Made by a program: the position numbers and the translations under genes. From NCBI RefSeq assembly GCF_006716645.1, contig NZ_VFPL01000001.1:2976001-3040000 (forward strand): a stretch of DNA of 64,000 nucleotides, in the 5' to 3' direction. Below are positions 23,098 through 31,572 of the stretch, piece after piece (positions within the stretch are counted from its first letter, which is position 1; every line of letters starts with the position of its first letter). Under the pieces are notes generated by a model that had not been told where the DNA came from, did no database searches, and saw only the letters and a list, made by a program, of their open reading frames with translations. The DNA is from Arcticibacter tournemirensis. Lineage in GTDB: Bacteria; Bacteroidota; Bacteroidia; Sphingobacteriales; Sphingobacteriaceae.

Positions 23098-24049
23098 TGT
23101 AACCTCCCCATTTTTAGGACAGTTTGTAAATATACGCATGCACATTTAACTTAGTGGTGTTCATCAAGAAACGGAAACCGGCTCTGCTGAGGAGCAACCT
23201 GTCAGGGATATTGATGAACCACGAAGAATAAACGGGATGCGTTGTACCTTGTGCAGCGCATCCTTCTTTCATATTCTTTGTGCCGTATGCCTTAAAAAAA
23301 CCTATCCGCATTTTTTCAGTCTGTAAGTAATGGGACTTAAATCGTTCAAGGATTCATGCGGCCGGTACATATTGTAATCCTCCAGGAACTCGTCGCTGAG
23401 TAACCTTACCTGATGAATGCTCTCAAAGAGATTGGCATCAAGAACATCTTCCCGGTAAGATCGATTAAATCGCTCAATATATCCATTCTGCATAGGTTTT
23501 CCCGGCTGGATGTACAGCAGTTTGATCTGCTTCTCCAGGCACCATTCTGAAAGAGCGGAAGAGATAAACTCAGGACCGTTATCCACGCGAATGGCCATTG
23601 GCTTACCTCTTTCAAGTACCAGGCGTTCAAGTATTTTGATGACCAGGTTGCTGCCAATACTGAAGTATGGTTCTATTCTTAAGGCTTCCCGGTTAAAGTC
23701 ATCAATAATATTGAGTACTCTGAATTTTCTTCCATTCATCAGCGTATCATGCATGAAATCCATTGACCAGGTATCGTTAGGCTGGAGCGGAATAATTAAA
23801 GGCTGCTTTACTCTGGCTGGCAGGCGCTTTCTGCCACGCCGCCGCTTATTCAATCCCATCATCTTATACACTCTTGCTATACGTTTACGATTCCAGTTCA
23901 ATCCCTGATTACGGATGCGGCCATAGAACTTATCCTGACCTTCTTTTGGCTTTTTCTCAGCCAGTTCCTGCAACTTCTCAATTACTTCCGTGTCATCTTT
24001 GATTGAAACGTAGTAATATACCGATCTGGGAAGGTTGATTATTTTACAA

Positions 24050-25085
24050 ACCCGTTGTGCGGTTTAAGCGGCAAGGGCATGTTTTAAGTGATTAATGGGT
24101 TTGTTGTTTTTGAAATTGATCAACTGCAGAACGGCTACGCCACTTATCTTTGAACACATCCTTGTGAAGAGCCCGCTGAGCGATTTTGCATAATTCCTTT
24201 TGATGTAAAGGTGGTCGCAAAGCTGAGAAAACAGCGTTTCCACTCGCTTTCGGACGTATCGGTAAGAAGGATTCCAGAGCGTTGTTCTTTTCTTCATATT
24301 ATTCCTTAAAGGGGTGATTAACCGAATCCTGTCCTGTTCAAAAAGAGTGGTTTGATAGGGCAGGGATAAATATCCTTTATCTGCAATTAATTCACATTCA
24401 TTTAGTTCCAGATTTTCAAGCTGGCTGAGATAGTGTACATCATGTACATTAGCAGCCGTTATTCCCATTGATACCGGAACACCGGCTTTCGAAATAATCA
24501 GTTGCATTTTGAACCCGTAATAATGCAGCCTGTGAGATGCATGATACCCTCTGGAAGGTTGTACATGCAAATCTTCTCTGCATATGCTGGTCCTGGAAAT
24601 CCTTACATTCTGACAAATAGGAACAGGTACCGAATCTATAATAAACTGGTGGTTATCGGGATTGATTATTTCCGATATAGGTTGAGCCACCAGGGCAATA
24701 TAATCCTGAAGTCTCTTTCGTCTTCTGTTGTAATTAGACCGGTCTATTAAATTAGGAAACTCACCGCTATATTCTGTTCTAAGTTTAGAAAACAGCAGGT
24801 TTTCCGAGTCAATACCCAGTGCTTCGGAAGTAATAGACAAAGCAACTATCTCTATATCTGACAGTTTTGGCAAATTCCTGTACTTGAAGAAGTTGCCATC
24901 CGCTAACATATATTCTGTCAAAGCAAGTTTGCTAATCTCAAGAATCTTATCGAAATTGGTCTTTAAGTTGTGCATGTAAGAAAATGTAGAATACTTTCTT
25001 AATTTACTGCTTATCAGTAACGTGCACAACTTTATTCCTTCTTCTTTTTTCATTTATTTACTTTTACTCAAACCGCACAACGGGT
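24050..25085 (-). mobile_element. IS982-family insertion sequence, complete
   Basis: The element is 1036 bp with perfect 16-bp terminal inverted repeats, ACCCGTTGTGCGGTTT at 24050-24065 and its complement at 25070-25085. It is flanked by a 7-bp direct repeat TTTACAA at 24043-24049 and 25086-25092. Confidence 0.93.
24064..25053 (-). CDS. IS982-family DDE transposase
   Basis: A 329-residue transposase with the full catalytic triad: D140 in FIIDSVPVP, D225 in ELIADKGYLS and E272 in RVETLFSQL. The IS982 hallmarks NLPKLSDIEI and LIDRSNYNRRRKRL are also present. The protein looks intact. An internal ATG at 24975 gives 303 residues, closer to the usual family length, and may be the true start. The 3' end of the gene reaches into the terminal repeat. 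It is probably still able to transpose, given perfect ends. Confidence 0.93.
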   Translation of the reverse strand: MKKEEGIKLCTLLISSKLRKYSTFSYMHNLKTNFDKILEISKLALTEYMLADGNFFKYRNLPKLSDIEIVALSITSEALGIDSENLLFSKLRTEYSGEFPNLIDRSNYNRRRKRLQDYIALVAQPISEIINPDNHQFIIDSVPVPICQNVRISRTSICREDLHVQPSRGYHASHRLHYYGFKMQLIISKAGVPVSMGITAANVHDVHYLSQLENLELNECELIADKGYLSLPYQTTLFEQDRIRLITPLRNNMKKRTTLWNPSYRYVRKRVETLFSQLCDHLYIKRNYAKSLSGLFTRMCSKISGVAVLQLINFKNNKPINHLKHALAA

Positions 25086-25159
25086 TTTACAAGCTCTTGT
25101 GAGGCTATATCCATGCTCGCTGCGGATATAGTCAACCCGGTCCTTCCGCTCACAAGGCT

Positions 25160-25426
25160 TTAGAACTTTTTTGAAAGCACATCTTTCAGCACTTTATTAT
25201 CCATGGCCAGCTCTGCATACATCTGCTTTAACCTCCGGTTTTCTTCCTCCAGTTCTTTCAGTCGCTTCAAATCCTGCGTCTCCATCCCACTGTACTTATT
25301 CTTCCAGTTGTAAAAGGTCTGCTTATTGATGCCCAGACCCCGACAAACATCCGCAGCAGGCTTTCCTGCCTCGTACTCTTTGATAGCCGCAACAATCTGG
25401 GCCTCTGTAAATCTCGTTTTCTTCAT
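25160..25426 (-). CDS. IS3-family transposase orfA
   Basis: An 88-residue DNA-binding protein with a HTH (IVAAIKEYEAGKPAADVCRG, GINKQTFYNWKNKYSGM) and a C-terminal leucine-zipper-like coiled coil (LKELEEENRRLKQMY). It acts in transposition by binding the terminal repeats and, after frameshifting, forms the N-terminus of OrfAB. It appears intact although its partner orfB is disrupted. Confidence 0.92.
   Translation of the reverse strand: MKKTRFTEAQIVAAIKEYEAGKPAADVCRGLGINKQTFYNWKNKYSGMETQDLKRLKELEEENRRLKQMYAELAMDNKVLKDVLSKKF
25166..25172 (-). promoter_or_regulatory. -1 programmed frameshift site (A AAA AAG)
   Basis: The heptamer AAAAAAG lies in the last codons of orfA in the canonical X XXY YYZ phase (TCA AAA AAG). 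A -1 slip leads directly into the orfB frame, as known for IS3-family elements. Confidence 0.8.
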
Positions 25427-25489
25427 TTTTGACAGTTATAAAGTTAATTATTCTACTTTTAAACTGTCCGATTTTTAGGGGAGGTTACA

Positions 25490-25747
25490 GGTGGTCGCCA
25501 TGGTGATGATACATTATCCGTAACAACCACCATTGAGGAATTGAATAAAGATGAATTAGCAAGAATTCATCCCTTTGCCTTGTCGACAGATGGGTTTTAC
25601 CTAGCGGTTAAAATCGATAAGGAGTGGTTGCAAATAAGCCCCCCATACTCCTCCCAGACTGCTGGCAGACTGACGGCAGACTGCTCTCAGGTTTATTCTA
25701 CGGATATACTTCCGCCCGAGCCGGTTTATTCGACTCCGACTCGATGA
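25490..25747 (+). pseudogene. Start-less open frame beside the IS3 end
   Basis: The frame is open from the IS end through GGRHGDDTLSVTTTIEELNK and ARIHPFALSTDGFYLAVKI to a stop at 25747. The first part looks coding; the last 30 codons fall in short repeats. I do not recognise it, and it does not read as a continuation of the tail-fibre fragment on the other side of the IS. Confidence 0.35.
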
Positions 25748-25843
25748 ATTGTCGATGAATTCAGCATACGCAGTCGATGAATTCTCGATCAAATGTGCCG
25801 GCAGTGTGCCAGTAGTCTGCCAGCAATGTGCCAGCAGACTATG
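25655..25843. repeat. Cluster of short direct and inverted repeats
   Basis: TCGATGAATT occurs three times (25741, 25752, 25774). TGCTGGCAGACT at 25660-25671 has its exact complement at 25814-25825, and TGTGCCAGCA-like units recur at 25795-25840. From here to 25931 I see no gene. Confidence 0.6.
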
Positions 25844-25931
25844 GTAACACGAACCTTTCCGATACTAAGATGATGCCGGTGACATCAAAACAGGTCCGGC
25901 AAAGAGTACGGACTTTGTTCTTCGGTGTTTT

Positions 25932-26780
25932 TTATTTCTGAAGCGCTTCTCTTACAGTATCTGCAAGCGGTGTCGTTGGCCGTCCGATTAAAGCAGAAAG
26001 CTGTTGCGTTTCATCAAATAAAGCACCCTGGGAGGCTGAAACGTCCCATCCAGCTATTGCCTGGGCTAGCTCTTGCGGCAAACCAAAGGAAACAAGTGCG
26101 GCGGCATAGTCACTTTCCGGCAGATTTTTATATGGTATATTTTTGCCTGTCTGACGCGAAACTTCTGCGGCCAGATCACTAAGCGTCCATGCTTCGTCCC
26201 CTGCAAGTTCGTAGGTCTTCCCCTGGTGGTCCTCTCCGGTTAAAACGGCAACTGCAGCCTCTGCGTAGTCGGCCCGTGCAGCAGAAGAGATTTTTCCTTC
26301 ACCGGCGCTGCCAATAAATGCGCCGCCAGCAATAGCTCCCTGAATAGAACCGGTATAGTTTTCTGTATACCAGCCATTACGCAGCAAAGTAAACGGAATG
26401 CCTGAGTTCTTCAACGCAGTTTCAGTAGCAAGGTGTTCCTCCGCAAGACTGATAGTTGAAGTGTCGGCACGAAGGATACTCGTGTAAATTATCCATTGAA
26501 CACCGTTTTGCTTGGCTGCCTCAATAACATTTTTATGCTGCACGGCACGTTTGCCCACTTCACTTCCTGAAATAAGCAATAATGTATCGACGCTCCTTAA
26601 TGCATTGTTCAATGTTTCGGGTTTATCGTAATTGGCTTCTCTCACTTCCACGCCCAGATCAGAGGCTTTTTCAACAGAACGAACGAGGGCAACGATACTT
26701 TCTCCATAACCCTTCTCTTTTAGTTTATTTACAACCAATTGGCCAAGTTGACCTGTTGCTCCGGTAATTGCTGTTTTCAT
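25932..26780 (-). CDS. NAD(P)H:quinone oxidoreductase-like NmrA/SDR protein (QorB-like)
   Basis: A 282-residue atypical short-chain dehydrogenase with the dinucleotide motif GATGQLG (residues 7-13), an NmrA-type fold and segments typical of QorB (WIIYTSILRADTS, RNGWYTENYTGSI, YELAGDEAWTLSDLA). It probably reduces quinones or senses NADP redox state in the cytoplasm. ATG 26780 was chosen over an upstream in-frame ATG because it places the nucleotide motif at the N-terminus as usual. The next gene on the same strand, an AraC regulator, lies 88 bp upstream and may control it. Confidence 0.85.
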   Translation of the reverse strand: MKTAITGATGQLGQLVVNKLKEKGYGESIVALVRSVEKASDLGVEVREANYDKPETLNNALRSVDTLLLISGSEVGKRAVQHKNVIEAAKQNGVQWIIYTSILRADTSTISLAEEHLATETALKNSGIPFTLLRNGWYTENYTGSIQGAIAGGAFIGSAGEGKISSAARADYAEAAVAVLTGEDHQGKTYELAGDEAWTLSDLAAEVSRQTGKNIPYKNLPESDYAAALVSFGLPQELAQAIAGWDVSASQGALFDETQQLSALIGRPTTPLADTVREALQK

Positions 26781-26868
26781 TGTTTTTTGTTTTATTGTGA
26801 GGCAAAGATCGTGCAATTCAACGCCAGAGAAAGGTAAAAATGGGACGAAGAATGATACTTTCGGGAAC

Positions 26869-27738
26869 TTAACGATTAAAGTATGCTTCTCTGAATTCTA
26901 TAGGTGTGTTATCTGTATGCTTGCGAAAGTACTTGATAAAGTTGGTAGGTTCTTCAAAGCCGAGGTCGTACCCAACTTCTTTAATAGAGCGATTGGTATA
27001 AATAAGCAATCGTTTGGCTTCCAGCATCACCCGTTCATCGATGATAATTTTGGGCGATTTGCCCAATGTTTTAGTTGTAGCATGTGTTAAACGCTTCTCG
27101 GATACGTTCATTAACGCGGCATAACCAGTAACTGATTTAAGAATTTTGAACTTTGAATCCAGCAGGTCTCTGAACAAAACGGTGTAATCGAGATCGGCTC
27201 CTTTGCTGATCTCACTGAACCCTTGCTTTCTTCGTTCTCTTTCGGCTAATAAAAGCAAGTTGTGAAGCAGGTTATGTAAAAGGTGGTAATGGTAAGTGTC
27301 GTTGTTTTCTGTTAATTCTGTTTCAATGGCACTGAAAGCTGTTTGTAAAGAAGGTGATGAATTAACGTTGATGACAGGCGTATTCAAGAGGTCGTTGAAC
27401 AGAGTGGTACTGTGAAGATATTTGAGATCATCTTCCGTTTTTCCAAAGAAGTCATCCGTAAATAACATGATCTTGCCATCGTGTTTGCTACGGTTGTCAA
27501 TTGCCTTCACCCGGTCCTTGTTAACGAAGAGAAAGGAATTTGCTTCTGCTTTTACCGGCTCAAAGTCTATCAGGTATTCGGCGGTTCCTTTTTGTATCCA
27601 GAAAATATGATAAAATGTTGCGCGGTGCGGTACGGTGATCGAGTTGTGATGCTTTGCTACTGTCGCAGCAATCGGAATGATCTCTATTTCTAAAGGAAGC
27701 CCGGACTTGAACGTTACCTGCTTAATTTCTGATTGCAT
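26869..27738 (-). CDS. AraC-family transcriptional regulator
   Basis: A 289-residue protein with an N-terminal cupin-like sensor domain (about 15-100, RATFYHIFWIQKGTAEYLID) and a C-terminal double HTH (about 185-287, LMNVSEKRLTHATTKTLGKS and IKEVGYDLGFEEPTNFIKYF). It precedes the quinone reductase on the same strand and is divergent from a second AraC gene 67 bp away. By the usual pattern it would activate the adjacent oxidoreductase gene, which is inference. Confidence 0.88.
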   Translation of the reverse strand: MQSEIKQVTFKSGLPLEIEIIPIAATVAKHHNSITVPHRATFYHIFWIQKGTAEYLIDFEPVKAEANSFLFVNKDRVKAIDNRSKHDGKIMLFTDDFFGKTEDDLKYLHSTTLFNDLLNTPVINVNSSPSLQTAFSAIETELTENNDTYHYHLLHNLLHNLLLLAERERRKQGFSEISKGADLDYTVLFRDLLDSKFKILKSVTGYAALMNVSEKRLTHATTKTLGKSPKIIIDERVMLEAKRLLIYTNRSIKEVGYDLGFEEPTNFIKYFRKHTDNTPIEFREAYFNR

Positions 27739-27805
27739 ATGCGAAAATAAGAGATTATTGGCGAGCTTCTTTATAACTTTACCCTGAACATGCTATCTTT
27801 AGATA

Positions 27806-28624
27806 ATGCGGCACCAGGAATTTGAGCCTCCTGAAGAGCTTCGGGATACCATTAAGTGTTTTTGGTATAACATTAGAGACTTCGGAGAACAACAAACGGA
27901 CTTTGAAGTGGTCCCTGACGGGTATACAGAAATTATTTTTTATTTCGGAAGCCTCTCTACCATTTCTTACAGCAACGGCTTACAGCAGCTGCCATCGCCG
28001 TTTATGATGGGGCTGCTTAATCAGCCCGTCCGTTTTTACACGGAAGACCGTCTGGAGATCATTGGTATAAGGTGCTTTCCCTGGACGGTGTTCGATTTGC
28101 TTGGATTACCATCCGGCAAAGGCGGCGTGCACATATTTGAACATCCTATCGCTACACTTCAATCGTCATTGAATGAGTTGGTGATCGCTGGCAGGATAGA
28201 CCAGGCGCTGGCTCGTGTAAAAGAATATTTTCTTAATATACGATCAGGTATTGCTACCAGCAGTATGCTGTTCAAAGCAGGAGTTGCAATGAGAGAAGCA
28301 AATGGTAGTATGCCGGTAAGTGAGGTTGCTGCATCTGCTCATGCAACGGTTCGTACGCTGGAAAGGAATTTTAAACAATCTTCAGGGTATACCATTAAAG
28401 ATGTGTCTGCCCTGATCCGTTTTGAGCAGGTGCGCAACCATTTATGGTGGTATCCGGACTCTAACCTTACCAGTCTGGCTCACGAGTTGGGTTATGCGGA
28501 TCAATCTCATCTAAGCAGGGAGTTCAAACGCTATAGCGGTTCTACGCCCGGGGCATTCGCACGAAAATCAAAGAAAAGAAAACAGGCCCTGGGCGACGAT
28601 TTTGTCGCATTTATACAAGCCTGA
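27806..28624 (+). CDS. AraC-family transcriptional regulator with DUF6597-type N-terminus
   Basis: A 272-residue protein. The N-terminal half (EPPEELRDTIKCFWYN, VVPDGYTEIIFYFG) matches the DUF6597 sensor type. The C-terminal part has an AraC HTH (VSEVAASAHATVRTLERNFK and LTSLAHELGYADQSHLSREF, closing with FKRYSGSTPGAFA). Its stop lies 41 bp before the efflux pump start on the same strand, so it is a likely local regulator of the pump. Confidence 0.85.
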   Translation: MRHQEFEPPEELRDTIKCFWYNIRDFGEQQTDFEVVPDGYTEIIFYFGSLSTISYSNGLQQLPSPFMMGLLNQPVRFYTEDRLEIIGIRCFPWTVFDLLGLPSGKGGVHIFEHPIATLQSSLNELVIAGRIDQALARVKEYFLNIRSGIATSSMLFKAGVAMREANGSMPVSEVAASAHATVRTLERNFKQSSGYTIKDVSALIRFEQVRNHLWWYPDSNLTSLAHELGYADQSHLSREFKRYSGSTPGAFARKSKKRKQALGDDFVAFIQA

Positions 28625-28664
28625 GACAGGGGCAATCCAGAATTTTGTATTTCAATTATTTAAC

Positions 28665-29912
28665 ATGAAAGAAATACAGAAAATTATGAAGTCCGCGCAA
28701 AATTATAGTGCCCACATGAAGGCACTTCAGAATCCCTTATTTGTTATCTTCACAGCCATTGCTCTTGATGCGATTGGTATTGGGCTCATTTTCCCCATCC
28801 TCCCTGAGCTATTGCGGGAGGTGACTCATGCAGGCAATGTAGCGCCATATATAGGTATAACCACTGCGCTTTACGCCTTTATGCAATTTATCTTTTCGCC
28901 CGTTCTCGGTTCTCTCAGCGACAGACTGGGGCGCAGGCCGGTGCTGTTAATTTCACTATGCGGCGCGGCTGTTAGTTACATTTTTATGGCATTTTCATCG
29001 CAACTCTGGATGTTGCTTATTGGGCGTGCTATTGCCGGGCTTACCAGTGCAAATATGGCTGTTGCCACCGCCTACATCACCGACATATCTCCTGAAGAAC
29101 AAAGGGCCGGCCGGTTCGGGATTTTCAATGCGATGTTTGGCATCGGGTTTATCATAGGTCCTGTTCTTGGTGGTCTGCTGGGTGATTACTGGTTACGACT
29201 TCCTTTTATGGTTGCTGCCGGTCTTAATACCTGTAATATGTTACTGGCTTTATTGGTGTTACCCGAGTCGCACAAGCCGCAGCGTCGCAATATAGATTGG
29301 GCTGCGCTCAATCCGCTCCGGCCAATGAAATGGGCTTTTTCAATGAGAGGATTAACGCCCCTGATCTTAATCTTTTTTATTTTCAGCTTTTCTGGTGAAG
29401 TATACGGAACCTGCTGGGCGCTTTGGGGTATGGATACGTTTAAGTGGAACGGCTTGTGGATCGGTCTTTCTCTAGGGACGTTCGGCATTTGCCAGGCGCT
29501 TGTACAAGGTCTTCTCACCGGACCTGCAGTTCGGCGTATGGGAGAACGCACTGCTATTTTTACCGGCATTGCATGCGCCTGCCTTGCAGCGGTGTTGATG
29601 GCTTTTGCAAGACAAAGCTGGGCGGTTTTTGTGATAATGCCGGTGTTCGCGCTCGGCGGTATTGGCAACCCGGCACTGCAATCTTTAGCAACAAAGCAAG
29701 TCGACATGGCGAAGCAAGGCCAGTTTCAGGGAGTACTGACCTCTGTGATTAGCCTGTCGGCCATCATAGGTCCGCTTGTTTTTTCGTCTGTGTATTTTCT
29801 GGTGCAAAAGGAATGGCCCGGAGCTGTTTGGCTTTCGGTAGTCGTTGTCTATATGATTGTAGTGCCCTTAGTAGCCAGCCTAAGATTGTCGCCGGGTTCT
29901 ATCGGAAGATAA
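28665..29912 (+). CDS. TetA-like MFS drug efflux transporter
   Basis: A 415-residue twelve-helix major facilitator. It has the DHA1 signatures DAIGIGLIFPILPELL in the first helix, the loop 2-3 motif GSLSDRLGRRPVLL (motif A) and GFIIGPVLGGLLGD (motif C of antiporters). These place it in the TetA/Bcr proton-drug antiporter group in the inner membrane. ATG 28665 was chosen because helix 1 follows at the expected distance; a further in-frame ATG lies at 28686. The substrate cannot be read from sequence; tetracycline resistance is not assured. Confidence 0.87.
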   Translation: MKEIQKIMKSAQNYSAHMKALQNPLFVIFTAIALDAIGIGLIFPILPELLREVTHAGNVAPYIGITTALYAFMQFIFSPVLGSLSDRLGRRPVLLISLCGAAVSYIFMAFSSQLWMLLIGRAIAGLTSANMAVATAYITDISPEEQRAGRFGIFNAMFGIGFIIGPVLGGLLGDYWLRLPFMVAAGLNTCNMLLALLVLPESHKPQRRNIDWAALNPLRPMKWAFSMRGLTPLILIFFIFSFSGEVYGTCWALWGMDTFKWNGLWIGLSLGTFGICQALVQGLLTGPAVRRMGERTAIFTGIACACLAAVLMAFARQSWAVFVIMPVFALGGIGNPALQSLATKQVDMAKQGQFQGVLTSVISLSAIIGPLVFSSVYFLVQKEWPGAVWLSVVVVYMIVVPLVASLRLSPGSIGR

Positions 29913-30008
29913 AAATCAAAGCTCAGCAAGTTTACCTTTTACAAAACCAAGACGAAGACTTTGTTGAAATCCCTGAACTTTGGGATAACATTATTAAGAT
30001 CTTATAGT

Positions 30009-30899
30009 ATGAAAACAAAAGTTGGATTTATTGGCCTTGGTAACCTGGGCACACCAATTGCTCAAAACCTGATCGAAGCAGGATATCTCCTGCAGGTTTA
30101 TAACCGGACAGCGTCAAAGCTGGATCAACTTGACCAGGATGCAATCACAAGATGCGCTTCTCCCGCTGAGTCTGCTGAGGGCGCTGCCTTTATAGTGACC
30201 GTATTATCGGATGACAACGCCGTAAGGGAAATAGCCACTAAAGATGATGGGATCTTAAAAACGTTACCTGAAGGCGCTATTCATATCTCCCTCAGCACCA
30301 TACTGCCAGAAACTGCGAAAGAGCTTGATGCGCTCCATCGTGACGCAGGCAGCTACTACCTGACATCGCCTGTGTTTGGAAGGCCTGAGGCGGCTGCGGC
30401 AAAAAAACTATGGGTATGCGTTTCCGGCTCTGAGGATATTAAAGCGGCGGCTAAGTCCCTGCTGGAAAGTACAAGTCAGGGTATCATCGATTTCGGAGAA
30501 GAAGCGGGTGCCGCTAACGTGGTAAAGCTTGCCGGGAATTTTATGATACAGGCATCAATGGAGATGATGGCTGAAGCATATACACTTGCAGAGAAGTACA
30601 AGGTTGACCGGACGAAGGTTGCTGACTTTTTCGGTTCGACGCTGTTTAATTCTCCTATTTTTAAGAATTACGGGAAAATGATTGCCGAAAAAGACTACTC
30701 GCAGGTGGGTTTTACTACGCAGCTAGGTTATAAAGACGCAAGGTTGATATTCAACATGTCGCAACAAAGTCACACACCTATGCCTTTCATTACAGTTGTG
30801 CATAACCGGTTACTGTCTGCTCTGGCAAAGGGATGGAATGAACGTGACTGGTCAGAGGCCATAAGCAGGGGAGTAACAGATGATGCCGGACTTGGATAA
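30009..30899 (+). CDS. NAD(P)-binding beta-hydroxyacid dehydrogenase family oxidoreductase
   Basis: A 296-residue protein with the N-terminal Rossmann motif GFIGLGNLGTP (6-16) followed by NRTASKLDQL, suggesting NADP preference. The family's substrate-binding segment (SPVFGRPEAA) and catalytic lysine region (NVVKLAGNFM) are present, as is a C-terminal helical domain. It belongs with 3-hydroxyisobutyrate/tartronate semialdehyde reductases and imine reductase-like enzymes; the exact substrate is unknown. ATG 30009 directly precedes the nucleotide-binding strand. Confidence 0.85.
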   Translation: MKTKVGFIGLGNLGTPIAQNLIEAGYLLQVYNRTASKLDQLDQDAITRCASPAESAEGAAFIVTVLSDDNAVREIATKDDGILKTLPEGAIHISLSTILPETAKELDALHRDAGSYYLTSPVFGRPEAAAAKKLWVCVSGSEDIKAAAKSLLESTSQGIIDFGEEAGAANVVKLAGNFMIQASMEMMAEAYTLAEKYKVDRTKVADFFGSTLFNSPIFKNYGKMIAEKDYSQVGFTTQLGYKDARLIFNMSQQSHTPMPFITVVHNRLLSALAKGWNERDWSEAISRGVTDDAGLG

Positions 30900-30929
30900 C
30901 GAAGGCTCCGGTTAAGTATACTGGGCCAT

Positions 30930-31517
30930 TCAAATCGTTGCATTGCCGCAATTTGGATCATTTTCGACATGTTTTAATATTTTAAAATGATGTTTGACTA
31001 ATAAATCTGTATATTCTTTCGTGTCCAGAGAGGCATGAAATACATTTTCTCCGCCCATTACTCCCCATGCCTCTCCGTGCTCCGATCCCGACGTGAAAAG
31101 TAAAATTCCGCCGGGATTTAAATGCCTTTCAAAAATTGCAAACATCGCCGGCTGATCCGCAGCCGGCAAATGGAAGAAACTATGCCACGCAATTACTGCA
31201 TCATATTTGCCGGATAAATCCAGCTCCCGCATATCTGCCAAAATAAGATCAGCAGAGGGAAAGTTTGTTTTAGCGATTTCGAGAATTCCGCTGCTGGCGT
31301 CAACCCCGGTGACCCGGAGGTTTCTGCTGAGAAGGTACTCAAGGATTGGCTTTCCCGTGCCGCAGCCTATATCCAGAACAACGCCATCAGCTGGCAAATA
31401 ATCTATTAAGCTGTCGAGATATTCTTTTTCCATCAATCCGGTGTATCTGTCTTCAGAAAACCAGTGGGCAATCTTATTGTATACCTTGTAAACATCTTTT
31501 CTCTCGCCATTTTCCAT
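30930..31517 (-). CDS. Class I SAM-dependent methyltransferase
   Basis: A 195-residue protein with the SAM-binding motif I VVLDIGCGTGKP (46-57), the acidic motif II residue in VTGVDASSGIL and post-motif segments LILADMRELDL and AVIAWHSFFHL. It has no target-specific domain, so the substrate (small molecule or protein) is unknown. It is convergent with the oxidoreductase gene, with 30 bp between their ends. Confidence 0.85.
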   Translation of the reverse strand: MENGERKDVYKVYNKIAHWFSEDRYTGLMEKEYLDSLIDYLPADGVVLDIGCGTGKPILEYLLSRNLRVTGVDASSGILEIAKTNFPSADLILADMRELDLSGKYDAVIAWHSFFHLPAADQPAMFAIFERHLNPGGILLFTSGSEHGEAWGVMGGENVFHASLDTKEYTDLLVKHHFKILKHVENDPNCGNATI

Positions 31518-31572
31518 GTACGAATAAACATAAATATTTATTAATTGATGTGCAGCAATTACTAATGGTCAC

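Larger units (their letters stand above)
23302..25172 (-). pseudogene. IS3-family transposase orfB, interrupted by IS982
   Basis: The N-terminal part lies at about 25093-25172 (KPCERKDRVDYI, HGYSLTRAC). The C-terminal part lies at 23302-24049 and carries the rve integrase core (WSMDFMHDTL, RVDNGPEF, GYIERFNRSYRED). Removing IS982 and one copy of its 7-bp duplication rejoins the frame exactly (TRAC-KIINLPRSVYYYV). No independent start is obvious. Expression would need -1 frameshifting from orfA, so the intact product would be the OrfAB fusion. Recent inactivation is implied because no other damage is seen. Confidence 0.85.
23098..25489 (-). mobile_element. IS3-family element with a nested IS982 insertion
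   Basis: Ends TGTAACCTCCCC at 23098 and its complement at 25478-25489 extend to an imperfect inverted repeat of about 28 bp (both contain GGACAGTTT). It encodes orfA, and orfB split by IS982; without the IS982 insertion it would be about 1.35 kb. I could not find a matching 3-4-bp target duplication: the bases outside the ends differ. Confidence 0.85.

Noticed and set aside
23510-23908. 132-codon plus-strand frame opposite the IS3 orfB
   Set aside because: Antisense to the integrase core; no motif of its own.
25086-25092. TTTACAA as part of the IS982 inverted repeat
   Set aside because: It is directly, not inversely, repeated at 24043-24049 and its removal restores orfB, so it is a target duplication.
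25490-25931. CRISPR-like or attachment-site interpretation of the short repeats
   Set aside because: Repeats are too short and irregular, with no uniform spacers and no integrase gene nearby.
29186-29707. 173-codon minus-strand frame opposite the efflux gene
   Set aside because: Antisense to conserved MFS helices; no independent evidence.
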